From: Allobacillus salarius | GTDB taxonomy: Bacteria; Bacillota; Bacilli; Bacillales; Alkalibacillaceae | DNA: 64,000 nt | Reading direction: 5' to 3' | Assembly: GCF_007559425.1 (NCBI RefSeq) | Contig: NZ_VMHE01000007.1 | Coordinates: 1 to 64,000 of the forward strand | Shown here: piece after piece, positions 53,248 to 61,617 of the stretch | How positions within the stretch are numbered: the stretch's first letter is position 1 | Layout of the letters: the number at the start of each line of letters is the position of its first letter | Translations under genes and position numbers: made by a program | Notes under the pieces: generated by a model | Told to the model about the DNA's origin: nothing | The model's database searches: none | The model's input: the letters and a program-made list of their open reading frames with translations, nothing else

Positions 53248-54498
53248 TTAATTAACTCCAGCTAAATCTCTTTTATGTTGTTGTTTAGATCGATCAGAGA
53301 CTAAACCTTCCTTACCAGAAATAACACCTGCGATTAGAATGATGATTGAAATTACGATTAAAAATGCGATCGGCATCGTCCAGCTACCACTTATGTCATA
53401 CAATGTACCGACAAAGACAGGGCCGACTGCAGCTAGCAAGTATCCAAATGATTGCGCCATTCCTGATAATTCGGCCGCTTCTTTCCCGTCTCTTGTTCTT
53501 AACGTAAAGAACATCATGGAAAGACTGAAGCAACTTCCTCCAGCAACCCCGAGTAGAATGGCTGATATCGGTACAAACACCATACTACCGAGCAGCAATC
53601 CAGAAAATCCGATGATAAACATGACAGCAGCTCCAATTGCCAAACCGACCTGATTCTTCATTTTTTCTGCAACCATTGGCATGACAAGTGTTGTCGGGAT
53701 AATGGCTGCTTGTAACAGAAAGACCATCCAACCGGCTGTGCTTGCGTTATAACCAATTGAATTCAACACATCTGGCATCCACGTGATTAATGTGTAAAAG
53801 GCCAAAGACTGTCCGCCCATAAAAACCGTAACAGCCCAAGCTAACGGAGAACGCCATAAATTCGTTTTTTGCTCCGTTTGTACATTCACTTTCGGTGATG
53901 AATCACCTTTTTTGCGTAGCTGCGGAATCCATATGAGCAAGGCAACGACAGCAAGCAATCCCCATACACCTAGCGCACCTTGCCATCCCATATTGCCAAT
54001 CGAGGAAGCTGGTACACTCAACCCGGAACCTAAAGCACCGAAAATGTTCATAAATACAGCATATATACCTGTCATGAGCCCAATTTTAAAAGGAAAACTC
54101 ATCTTAATAATTGCTGGTATTAAGACGTTCCCAACGGCAATCGCCAAGCCAATAAATAAAGTTCCTATAAATAAGAAACCAATGCCTGTAATTGAACGAA
54201 TCGCAATCCCGGCGATTAGCAACATCATCGACAAACCAATTGTCCATTCCATACCAATTTTTCTTGCAATCCTCGGTGTAAATGGTGAAAACACCGCAAA
54301 CGCGAGCAATGGTAACGTTGTAATTAACCCTGCGACAGAGTTACTAATTCCGAGATCGTCACGGATAAATGTAATCAATGCCCCGACTGAAGTAATAGGT
54401 ACCCTTAAGTTTGAACCGATTAAAATAACACCAATTAATAATAGCCAACTGGCCTTTGTAGTATTGTTGTCTGTTTGTATTCCTGTTTGCTTACTCAA
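53248..54498 (-). CDS. MFS transporter, CynX/NimT family
   Basis: A 416-residue carrier with twelve helices. The N-terminal GSNLRVPITSVGALITFIRDDLGIS and the later FMGGQSLAFYTLITWMPDVL segment (given in parts as GSNLRVPITSVGAL and SLAFYTLITWMP) identify the CynX/YycB-type branch of the major facilitator superfamily. Substrates of the branch are mostly unknown (cyanate or 2-nitroimidazole for named members). It overlaps nothing but follows the GntR regulator by 2 bases, so the two are one unit. Confidence 0.87.
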   Translation of the reverse strand: MSKQTGIQTDNNTTKASWLLLIGVILIGSNLRVPITSVGALITFIRDDLGISNSVAGLITTLPLLAFAVFSPFTPRIARKIGMEWTIGLSMMLLIAGIAIRSITGIGFLFIGTLFIGLAIAVGNVLIPAIIKMSFPFKIGLMTGIYAVFMNIFGALGSGLSVPASSIGNMGWQGALGVWGLLAVVALLIWIPQLRKKGDSSPKVNVQTEQKTNLWRSPLAWAVTVFMGGQSLAFYTLITWMPDVLNSIGYNASTAGWMVFLLQAAIIPTTLVMPMVAEKMKNQVGLAIGAAVMFIIGFSGLLLGSMVFVPISAILLGVAGGSCFSLSMMFFTLRTRDGKEAAELSGMAQSFGYLLAAVGPVFVGTLYDISGSWTMPIAFLIVISIIILIAGVISGKEGLVSDRSKQQHKRDLAGVN

Positions 54499-54500
54499 AA

Positions 54501-55190
54501 CTACTCCTCCGTCATCTTCGATATGTAATCTTTTAATACTTCCATATCATTCTCAACATACATTGCAGCAGACGCTTGATCCTGTTTCTGAATCGCATCC
54601 AATACATTCAGGTGAAGTCCTTGTTCCAACTGAAAAGAAGGCTGCATAGCCAAGAAATCATGGACAAATGAATATAATAAATCCGTCATATGCTCATACA
54701 AATCAATCAGTAACTGATTGCCAGAAGCTTGAACGATCGCTTTATGAAATTCAATATCAGATGTAATAAATTGATCTATGTCTTTTTTTTCAGAAGCAAC
54801 TTTAGTTTCGGAAACAATTGCTTCAAGCTTCGTCAAGTCTTCTTCTGTTCGATGTTCGGCAGCCATTTTAGCAGCTTGTTTTTCCAGCGCAAATCGCACT
54901 TCAAGCGTTTCCAGCATCGTAGATTTTTTTACATGACGCTTTAAAGCAGCTCCTAAAACACTCGTTGATCTAACGAGCGTGCCACTCCCCTGCCTTGTTT
55001 CCAATAAACCAGCGTGAACTAATGCCCGAATGGCTTCCCTTAATGTATTACGACTTACGCCGAACTTTTCCATTAGTTCCATTTCAGGCGGAAGTTTTTC
55101 TCCTACCTTCCACTGTCTCTGTTCAATTAACTGCTCCATTTGTTCAGCAACCTGTTCTACCAACGACAAACGATTTATTTTCTGAATCAT
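54501..55190 (-). CDS. GntR-family (FadR subgroup) transcriptional regulator
   Basis: A regulator of about 229 residues with an N-terminal winged HTH (ELMEKFGVSRNTLREAIRAL near residues 33-52) and an all-helical FCD ligand domain with conserved metal-site histidines (EFHKAIVQASGNQLL). It probably controls itself and the linked MFS gene in response to a small carboxylate. The ATG at 55190 has GGAGGAA 5 bases upstream and replaces an earlier start in the same frame at 55235. Confidence 0.88.
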   Translation of the reverse strand: MIQKINRLSLVEQVAEQMEQLIEQRQWKVGEKLPPEMELMEKFGVSRNTLREAIRALVHAGLLETRQGSGTLVRSTSVLGAALKRHVKKSTMLETLEVRFALEKQAAKMAAEHRTEEDLTKLEAIVSETKVASEKKDIDQFITSDIEFHKAIVQASGNQLLIDLYEHMTDLLYSFVHDFLAMQPSFQLEQGLHLNVLDAIQKQDQASAAMYVENDMEVLKDYISKMTEE

Positions 55191-55334
55191 TTTGTTCCTC
55201 CATAAAAGTTGTAGGATGATTGGTACATAGGACATTTTACGTGAGGGTAGCGGTTTTGTAAACTGATGTAGGTTAATTGTTATTCAGTTATCTGATGGAT
55301 TGCTAATGTTTGAAGTGCCTCGTTTTTTTCCAAA

Positions 55335-55370
55335 TAAAAAACAACCTGCTGTATACCAACAGGTTGCTTT
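55335..55370 (-). terminator. Terminator of csbD-like gene
   Basis: Minus-strand GCAACCTG pairs with CAGGTTGT around a loop and is followed by TTTTTATTT. Confidence 0.82.
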
Positions 55371-55385
55371 GTTACATCTTAACGA

Positions 55386-55580
55386 TTATTTTTCATCATT
55401 ATCGCTGAATTTATCTTTCATATCGCCATATTTCTTTTTGGCTTCGCCTTTTACTTGGTCTTTTTTACCTTCGATTTCTTTCGAAGTATCGTCTGTCATT
55501 TCACCATATTCCTCTTTCGCTTTACCTTTCGCCTTATCCAATGAACCTTTTACGTTCTCTTCAAAACCTTTATCTGACAT
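55386..55580 (-). CDS. CsbD-family stress protein
   Basis: A 64-residue, highly charged hydrophilic protein with the CsbD repeat pattern: VKGSLDKAKGKAKEEYGEMTDD and the echo VKGEAKKKYGDMKDK. Family members are induced by general stress, often through sigma-B in Bacillus; the exact function is unknown. ATG start behind AAGGAGG. Monocistronic, ends at the terminator 55335-55370. Confidence 0.92.
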   Translation of the reverse strand: MSDKGFEENVKGSLDKAKGKAKEEYGEMTDDTSKEIEGKKDQVKGEAKKKYGDMKDKFSDNDEK

Positions 55581-55782
55581 ATTAAATCCTCCTTGTTGTG
55601 CAATGTTCTGGTTGCAATTAAAATCAGTAAAAGCTTTAGAAAGCTTACAGTTTTTATTTAACCGTCAAGAAGGATTTGTAAACATTGATCTAGCTAAATC
55701 AGGGTTCAAAATATCGGTTTTACAGTGTATAGATTCATTACGTCGTCAAAAGCTATCCATAAATAAGTGAAGGAGGGTAACG

Positions 55783-55935
55783 ATGAGCGGAAAACCTAAA
55801 GGGCCGAAACAGCAGAAAGAACCAAATTTACCGAAGAGTCCGAAACAGCCATATGGAGAACCTTTGAAAGGCTCGCATAAAGTGAAGCAGCAAAATCATT
55901 CAGGTCAAAAACAAAAAACAGATCATGATATGTAG
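55783..55935 (+). CDS. sspP: Small acid-soluble spore protein P family
   Basis: A 50-residue protein beginning MSGKPKGPKQQKEP and ending YGEPLKGSHKVKQQNHSGQKQKTDHDM in pieces (PYGEPLKGSHKVK, NHSGQK, DHDM), which matches the SspP family: the PLSGSxKVK..NH..QK core and the GHDM end. It is made in the forespore and bound in the spore core; its precise role is unclear. ATG start behind AGGAGGG. It is evidence that the organism forms endospores. Confidence 0.85.
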   Translation: MSGKPKGPKQQKEPNLPKSPKQPYGEPLKGSHKVKQQNHSGQKQKTDHDM

Positions 55936-55965
55936 TGTTTGGAAAATAAAGCGATTTGGATGTTT

Positions 55966-56001
55966 ACAATGGGGAAGCATTTTTTAAGCTCCCCATTGCA
56001 C
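55966..56001 (+). terminator. Terminator of sspP
   Basis: CAATGGGGAGCTT-like stem: CAATGGGGA pairs with TCCCCATTG around a loop containing TTTTTT; it merges into the left end of the 52-bp array. Confidence 0.75.
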
Positions 56002-56308
56002 TTCTATTCGAAGATAGAGCACGACTTTTACGCGCTACCTTTGATTAGAGCACTTCTATTCACAGGTAGAGCATGTTTTTTCACGCTATCTTTGATTAGA
56101 CCTCTCCTAATCACAGGTAGGGCGTGATTTTTACACGCTATCTTTGATTAGAGCACCTCTATTCACAGATAGGGCATGATTTTTGAGCGCTACCTTTGAT
56201 TAGACCACTCCTATTCACAGATAGGGCATGATTTTTGCACGCTATCTTTGATTAGACCTCTCCTAATCACGGGTAGAGCTCCATTTTCGCGCGCTACCCG
56301 TGATATAG
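55995..56308. repeat. 52-bp period dyad repeat array, five copies
   Basis: Units start at 56033, 56084, 56136, 56188 and 56240 (periods 51, 52, 52, 52) with partial copies at both ends. Each begins CGCTATCTTTGATTAGA and closes CTATTCACAGATAGGGC, so CTACCTTTGATTAGA and TCTATTCACAGGTAG can pair as an imperfect hairpin. It is almost identical between copies, unlike the 21-bp arrays, and related in reverse to the two copies at 24181-24272. It fills the gap between sspP and the UvrA-like gene. Confidence 0.92.
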
Positions 56309-56351
56309 AATACTCCACTACTATTGTGATTCTTTCGGTAAAAATAACTTC

Positions 56352-58604
56352 TCAATCTCTCAACCACTTTGCCGTCAGTGTATCTGCTGTGGTCATCTGT
56401 TCCGGAGTTCCTTCAAATATGATTTCTCCCCCATGTTTTCCTCCACCTGGTCCGAGTTCAATGACCCAGTCACTTGCGGCAATAAAGTCGACATTGTGCT
56501 CGATAATGATGACTGAGTTTTCACGTTCTACAAGTTTTTGAAACACGGCGAACAGTTTGTCGTTGTCTTGTGCATGTAATCCTAACGAGGGTTCATCTAG
56601 AATATAAATTTGTCCTTCCTTTTTAAGATGGCTCGCCAATTTTAATCGCTGGACTTCGCCACCACTTAATGAGCTCGTCGTCTGTCCTAACGTTAAATAT
56701 TCTAGTCCGACTTCTCTTAGTGTATTGACGCGATGGATGATTTTTGGCCGATCGAAAAAGTCTTTTGCTTCTTCAATCGTTAGCTGCAATACGTCTACGA
56801 TATTTTTCCCTTTATACGTATGTGAAAGAGCTTCATCCGAATACCTCGTTCCACCACACGCTTCACAAGTCACTGATACGGGATCGGCGAAAGCTACATC
56901 TGGCTTCGTAATCCCTTTACCATCACAGACCGGACAGGCACCTATCGAATTAAAACTAAATAATCCAGCAGGTTCCCCCGTTTCGCGCGCAAAGATTGCC
57001 CGAATATCATCCATAATTCCCATGTACGTTGCAAGTGTTGAGCGACTGGAGATACCAATCGGAGCTTGTCCAACCATGATTGTTTCTGGGTACTTTTCAG
57101 GAAAAGCTTCAAGCATCAACGAACTTTTTCCGGAACCAGACACGCCACAAACCGAAACGAGCACATTTTTCGGAATATCAACTGTGAGATCTTTCAAGTT
57201 GTTCATCGACGCGTGTTTGATTGTGAAAGTTTCTTCAAATGGGCGTGGTTCTGGATTGATCACGAGTGTTTTATGCAGCGTCGTTGCAGCTCTTGATTCT
57301 TCCAAGCCTTCTTTGTTTCCTTGAAAAATCACTTCCCCACCATTCACGCCAGCACTTGGCCCCATTTCAATGATTTCATCGGCAATTTTAATGACAGATA
57401 GATTATGTTCGATCACAATGACTGTGTTGTGTTCCTCTTTAATTCGTTTTAGCATTTGAATGAGCAAATCAACTTCTTCGGGATGCAGACCTGCAGTCGG
57501 TTCATCGAAAATAAACGTCATGTTGTTCAAACTACTCCCTAAATGACGCGCAATTTTCACACGTTGGGCTTCCCCACCCGATAGTGATTCCATTTTTCGC
57601 GATAAACTTAAATAACCCAATCCTAAATCTACGAGCTGTTTTACGGAAGGAATAGTTTGTAAAGCAATCGCATGCCCAATTGGATCATTGATTTTTTCAA
57701 GCTCTACTAATAGATCAGTCAGCTCGAGCGCATCATAATCAGCAATATTGAATCCATTAATTTTAGATTCAAGCACTTGTGGATTCAGTCCAGACCCTTG
57801 GCAAGTCGGACAAGATGTACGTGTCGTCATTGCCAGGACGTCATCAAGAGTTGTTTGGGCGAGTTTTGAAACATCCCGATTAATATAAAGACGAGTAAAG
57901 CGCGGCAATAGCCCGTCCCATTCATGAGGCTGCGGTCCATGCTTCGTATGAAACGGTGCAAAAACCCGCTCACCCTCAGGAGGTCCGTAGATAAATAACT
58001 GATAGTCTTCCTCCGAAAAATCTTTAATCGGTATATCAGGATTAAACACCCCCCCGGTAATCATCCACCTACCTTGCCAGCCAGATGGTGACAACGGTTT
58101 AAACTGTACCGCGTACTCCTTTAATGACTTATCTTCATCAACTAACTTGTTTACATCAGGTGCGACAATTTCACCAAAGCCATTGCAAGACGGGCACTGT
58201 CCAAATGAACTTTGGCTAGAAAAGTCCGTTGCCGTCTCAATCGGCGGGTCGCCAATGCGCGAAAACAGCAATCGGATCAACGGGTCGACATCCATATACG
58301 TACCAACCGTCGAGCGGGAGTTTCCACTCACTGGTCGCTGTTCAACAACAACGACGGGACTTAAATGTTTCAGTAAATCCGCTTCAGGACGCTCATACCG
58401 TGGCATTTGGTAACGAACATACATCGGATAATTCATCGTCATTTGCCTTCTACTTTCTGTTGCTAGCGTATCAAAGACGACTGAACTCTTTCCTGAACCG
58501 GAAATACCGGTGAACACCGTAATTTGTTCTTTTTGAATGTTGAGGTCGATATTTTTTAAGTTGTTTGCTTTCAGACCGCGTAAAATAATTTCATCTTTAG
58601 ACAT
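56352..58604 (-). CDS. UvrA-like ABC ATPase (short, UvrA2/drug-resistance type)
   Basis: A 750-residue protein with two ABC halves: Walker A GISGSGKSS near residue 33 and GVSGSGKSS near 495, signatures LSGGEAQRV and LSGGEVQRL, and zinc-finger CxxC pairs (CPSCNGFG, CPTCQGSG, CPVCDGKG, CEACGG). It is about 200 residues shorter than UvrA and lacks most of the UvrB-binding insertion, as in UvrA2/DrrC-type proteins linked to DNA-damage or DNA-intercalating drug tolerance. It probably acts on damaged or drug-bound DNA without full UvrABC. ATG start behind AAAGGATG. Confidence 0.88.
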   Translation of the reverse strand: MSKDEIILRGLKANNLKNIDLNIQKEQITVFTGISGSGKSSVVFDTLATESRRQMTMNYPMYVRYQMPRYERPEADLLKHLSPVVVVEQRPVSGNSRSTVGTYMDVDPLIRLLFSRIGDPPIETATDFSSQSSFGQCPSCNGFGEIVAPDVNKLVDEDKSLKEYAVQFKPLSPSGWQGRWMITGGVFNPDIPIKDFSEEDYQLFIYGPPEGERVFAPFHTKHGPQPHEWDGLLPRFTRLYINRDVSKLAQTTLDDVLAMTTRTSCPTCQGSGLNPQVLESKINGFNIADYDALELTDLLVELEKINDPIGHAIALQTIPSVKQLVDLGLGYLSLSRKMESLSGGEAQRVKIARHLGSSLNNMTFIFDEPTAGLHPEEVDLLIQMLKRIKEEHNTVIVIEHNLSVIKIADEIIEMGPSAGVNGGEVIFQGNKEGLEESRAATTLHKTLVINPEPRPFEETFTIKHASMNNLKDLTVDIPKNVLVSVCGVSGSGKSSLMLEAFPEKYPETIMVGQAPIGISSRSTLATYMGIMDDIRAIFARETGEPAGLFSFNSIGACPVCDGKGITKPDVAFADPVSVTCEACGGTRYSDEALSHTYKGKNIVDVLQLTIEEAKDFFDRPKIIHRVNTLREVGLEYLTLGQTTSSLSGGEVQRLKLASHLKKEGQIYILDEPSLGLHAQDNDKLFAVFQKLVERENSVIIIEHNVDFIAASDWVIELGPGGGKHGGEIIFEGTPEQMTTADTLTAKWLRD

Positions 58605-58812
58605 ATGATCATCCTTTCTGACGGATCATCTATGTGATTTGCTTGAACGCATTTTAGCATACTTTTCATGGTGGTTTCACAATTGTATTTCCCTTTTCCA
58701 CCTACATCATTCTACTTCAATCCAAATATTAGATATAAAATCTACATCATGATATCTTAATAAAAGTTACAAATTATGTATTACAACAATAGACTCAGAG
58801 AGGAATTTTTTG

Positions 58813-59586
58813 ATGACAGACTTATTAAAAGGTAAAGCTGGATTAGTTACTGCAGCTGGATCAGGAATTGGCCGGGCAAGTGCGCTTGCTTTAGCGAATG
58901 CAGGGGCAAAAGTAATGGTCTCTGATATAAGTGAAGAAGGCGGTCAAGAAACGGTTAACCTCATTAAAGAAAATGGCGGAGAAGCACAATTTTTCAAATG
59001 TGATGTCAGTGATGAAGAGCAAGTGAAAACGTTAGTAGATGAAACAGTTTCTGCATTCGGCAAACTAGATTTTGCCCACAATAACGCAGGTATCAATGCT
59101 GGCCAAGTAAAAATTGGCGAAATGGACTCAAATGACTGGGATAAAACGATTAAAATCAACTTATATGGTGTCTTTTATTGTGTAAAACACCAAGTGAACG
59201 CAATGCTTCAATCCGGTGGAGGATCGATTGTTAACTCTGCTTCAGGTGCTGGATTAGAAGGTTCGCCGAATATGGCACCATACACCGCATCAAAACATGG
59301 TGTTGTTGGATTGACGAAATCTGTTGCATTAGAATATGGAAAGCAAAATATCCGTATCAACGCGATTGCACCAGGCGCAACGATTACGCCTGCAATTGAA
59401 CGATGGGCAGAAAGTCAGCCTGAACAATACAATGGTGTATTAGAGTCATTACCAGCAGGTGAAATGTCTACACCCGAAGATCAAGGTAATGTTGTCATGT
59501 TCTTATGTTCTGATTTAGCTAGACAAATCAGTGGTGTGACAATCCCAGTCGATGGTGGTTATACAGCTGGAAAATTGCAACAGTAG
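58813..59586 (+). CDS. Short-chain dehydrogenase/reductase
   Basis: A 257-residue SDR: TAAGSGIGRASALAL, NNAGI near residue 90, catalytic Ser in NSASGAG and YTASK near 157, and VDGGYTAGKLQ at the end. It precedes a second SDR by 48 bases on the same strand; the two may form a small operon. Substrate unknown. The ATG at 58813 has GAGGA 8 bases upstream; a TTG one codon earlier is unlikely. Confidence 0.87.
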   Translation: MTDLLKGKAGLVTAAGSGIGRASALALANAGAKVMVSDISEEGGQETVNLIKENGGEAQFFKCDVSDEEQVKTLVDETVSAFGKLDFAHNNAGINAGQVKIGEMDSNDWDKTIKINLYGVFYCVKHQVNAMLQSGGGSIVNSASGAGLEGSPNMAPYTASKHGVVGLTKSVALEYGKQNIRINAIAPGATITPAIERWAESQPEQYNGVLESLPAGEMSTPEDQGNVVMFLCSDLARQISGVTIPVDGGYTAGKLQQ

Positions 59587-59634
59587 GAAAACCGGAATTA
59601 TACACAAATTGACTAGAAAGAAAAGGTGATTCTG

Positions 59635-60381
59635 ATGAGACTAAAAGATAAAGTAGGAATTGTTACAGGAGGTGCGGGTGGCATTGGTCGTGGCATCGCC
59701 CTTGCAATGGCTAAAGAAGGCGCACATATTGCCATCGTAGATATCAATGAAGAAAACGGTCAAAAAGTACTTGAAGAAATCAATGGCCACACCGAAGGCA
59801 TGCTTTTTATCAAAGACATTTCGAAAAGAGAAAATGTTGAAGATATCGTAGAAAAAGTTGTAGAAAAGTTTGGTAGACTGGATATCTTAGTCAATAATGC
59901 TCACGCATCTAAACAAGCACCATTTGCTGAGACAACAATGGATATGTTCGATTTATCCTTTAACACGGGATTTTATCCAACATTTAACTTTATGCAAGTG
60001 GCATATCCAGAACTTAAAAAGACAAAAGGTAAAGTCATTAACTTTGCTTCAGGTGCTGGAATTAATGGACAACCTACGCAAGCTTCCTACGCTGCAGCAA
60101 AAGAAGCAATTCGCGGAATTACTCGTGTAGCTGCGAACGAGTGGGGCGCAGATGACATTAACGTAAATCTAATTTCACCAATTGCGTTAACAGAAGGCGT
60201 GAAGCAATGGCGTGAAAACTTCCCAGAATTATACGATGAAACAATTAATAAAATCCCGATGAAACGTATGGGTGATCCAGAAAAAGATATTGGTCGCATC
60301 GCAGTATTCTTAGCAAGCGAAGATTCTGACTACATTACAGGTCAGACAATTATGTCAGACGGTGGATCAACAAAATTATAA
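59635..60381 (+). CDS. Short-chain dehydrogenase/reductase
   Basis: A 248-residue SDR: TGGAGGIGRGIALAM, NNAHASK near residue 87, catalytic NFASGAG and YAAAK near 155, C-terminal TGQTIMSDGGST. It differs in the NNAH motif from the usual NNAG. It follows the first SDR and is closed by a terminator, suggesting a two-gene unit. Substrate unknown. The ATG at 59635 has AAAGGTG 6 bases upstream. Confidence 0.87.
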   Translation: MRLKDKVGIVTGGAGGIGRGIALAMAKEGAHIAIVDINEENGQKVLEEINGHTEGMLFIKDISKRENVEDIVEKVVEKFGRLDILVNNAHASKQAPFAETTMDMFDLSFNTGFYPTFNFMQVAYPELKKTKGKVINFASGAGINGQPTQASYAAAKEAIRGITRVAANEWGADDINVNLISPIALTEGVKQWRENFPELYDETINKIPMKRMGDPEKDIGRIAVFLASEDSDYITGQTIMSDGGSTKL

Positions 60382-60397
60382 TAAAACGAATTCAGAT

Positions 60398-60438
60398 AGA
60401 CATAACTTCCATGTAGTTAGAGAAGTTATGTCTTTTTC
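60398..60438 (+). terminator. Terminator of the SDR pair
   Basis: AGACATAACTTC pairs perfectly with GAAGTTATGTCT around a 12-base loop, followed by TTTTTC. Confidence 0.88.
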
Positions 60439-60600
60439 GTATGAAATAGGATAAGGTCATCATAGTTGGTGATTATTACGCCATTAATGTAGACTGCTCA
60501 TCTTCAACATTAAGCTTAAGAATGTAATGAAACTTCTTATTACTATGTCTAGCTGGGTTCAATTGATATACTTTAATCATCTCAATATGAGGTGATACGA

Positions 60601-61110
60601 ATGTGGCAAGAAAATATAATAACCGACGAAAAACTGGTCCTTAAAGCCGCACAGGCTATATGGGCTATGAATAAATACTTGGTATTAGCTTGTAGTCAAA
60701 AGGATTATCAACAAATAAGAAAGTTATTACAGGCAGAGAATCGTGATCTCTCTGCTGTCTACAATATATTAGAAAACATAGAAACAACGTATGGTCACAT
60801 ACCAACAGAAGAGCTACCTCAACTTTCGAATGCGCTTTACCATATAGCGGGTTATTTCAAAAAACTAGTATCAAATGAAGAAAGACAAGAAATAAATTAT
60901 TTAATTCAAACAAATGCTTCTCAAGCGCTAACGATACTTAAAGAAAATACTCGAAAATATCAAGTTCGTTATTTATTACATTCACGTTTTTGGACTCATG
61001 ATCGTACGAAACCATTTAACCTTATTCCAATTGCAATGAATCATCATAACATTACTTATAAAGCAAACGAGTTAGTGTGGCATGGTGACTATTTATCAAT
61101 TTATAATTGA
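60601..61110 (+). CDS. DUF1722 (YbgA-like) domain protein
   Basis: A 169-residue protein with DUF1722-like features: WAMNKYLVLACSQKDYQQIRKLL near residue 25 (in parts: KYLVLACSQKDY), NALYHIAGYFKKLVSNEERQEI near 80 (in parts: HIAGYFKKL). E. coli YbgA sits beside photolyase, and the family is linked to DNA repair without a proven activity. It is followed 18 bases later by a pyrimidine-dimer-glycosylase-family gene. Function is unproven. The ATG at 60601 has GAGGTG 6 bases upstream; an earlier GTG overlaps that site. Confidence 0.72.
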   Translation: MWQENIITDEKLVLKAAQAIWAMNKYLVLACSQKDYQQIRKLLQAENRDLSAVYNILENIETTYGHIPTEELPQLSNALYHIAGYFKKLVSNEERQEINYLIQTNASQALTILKENTRKYQVRYLLHSRFWTHDRTKPFNLIPIAMNHHNITYKANELVWHGDYLSIYN

Positions 61111-61128
61111 CGAGAAAAAGGTGATCTT

Positions 61129-61506
61129 ATGCGTTTATGGCACGAAGAACTAATTCCAAATTTACCAAGGCCGCAGTTGTTAGGCCAACATCGTGAATGT
61201 TGTGCGTTACGCGGGTTAGGATGGGAAAAGAAACACGCCACAGTCGACTATGTTTTCACCCATTCCCCTTATAAATTGTATCAGTATCATTTGTTAGTCA
61301 TCGAAGAGATGCAGCGTCGCGGTTATAAAAATGATCCGTTGTGGGAAGATCCAACTTATCGCGGAAAGGCTTGTCCTCCATATGATCTAGCCGATATGAA
61401 GGTCGAAAGATTAACTAAACCCATTTATCCAAAACATGACACCGCCTACTTAGAGGAATGTAAAAATAACTTGTTTGAGAAAGGTATCCGGTTATCATAT
61501 GAATGA
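61129..61506 (+). CDS. Pyrimidine-dimer DNA glycosylase family protein (TIGR02328 type)
   Basis: A 125-residue protein starting MRLWHEELIPNLPRPQLLGQ, with QHRECCALRG near residue 20 and HATVDYVFTHSPYKLYQYH (in parts) near 38, matching the Pyr_excise/TIGR02328 family that includes T4 endonuclease V homologues. The T4 enzyme cuts at UV-induced cyclobutane dimers; here the catalytic N-terminal threonine is not obvious, so repair activity is not proven. ATG start behind AAAAAGGTG, tightly coupled to the DUF1722 gene. Confidence 0.78.
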   Translation: MRLWHEELIPNLPRPQLLGQHRECCALRGLGWEKKHATVDYVFTHSPYKLYQYHLLVIEEMQRRGYKNDPLWEDPTYRGKACPPYDLADMKVERLTKPIYPKHDTAYLEECKNNLFEKGIRLSYE

Positions 61507-61617
61507 ACAATCATAACTTCACGGAAATTCCTGATGAAAATGTTGAATATTTCTCCATATTTTAAGGCTCATAGCTTATAAGAACTATGCTAGTATCAAA
61601 ATATGGAGTTGATAAAC

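Noticed and set aside
53912..54649. 245-codon frame antisense to the MFS gene
   Set aside because: Long only because of codon bias in the membrane protein on the other strand; no recognisable domain.
55995..56308. Possible CRISPR array
   Set aside because: The 52-bp units repeat along their whole length with no unique spacers, and no cas genes are present.
56248..56541. Open frame on the plus strand over the end of the 52-bp array and the UvrA-like gene
   Set aside because: It is composed of repeat sequence and the antisense of a well-supported gene; no start context.
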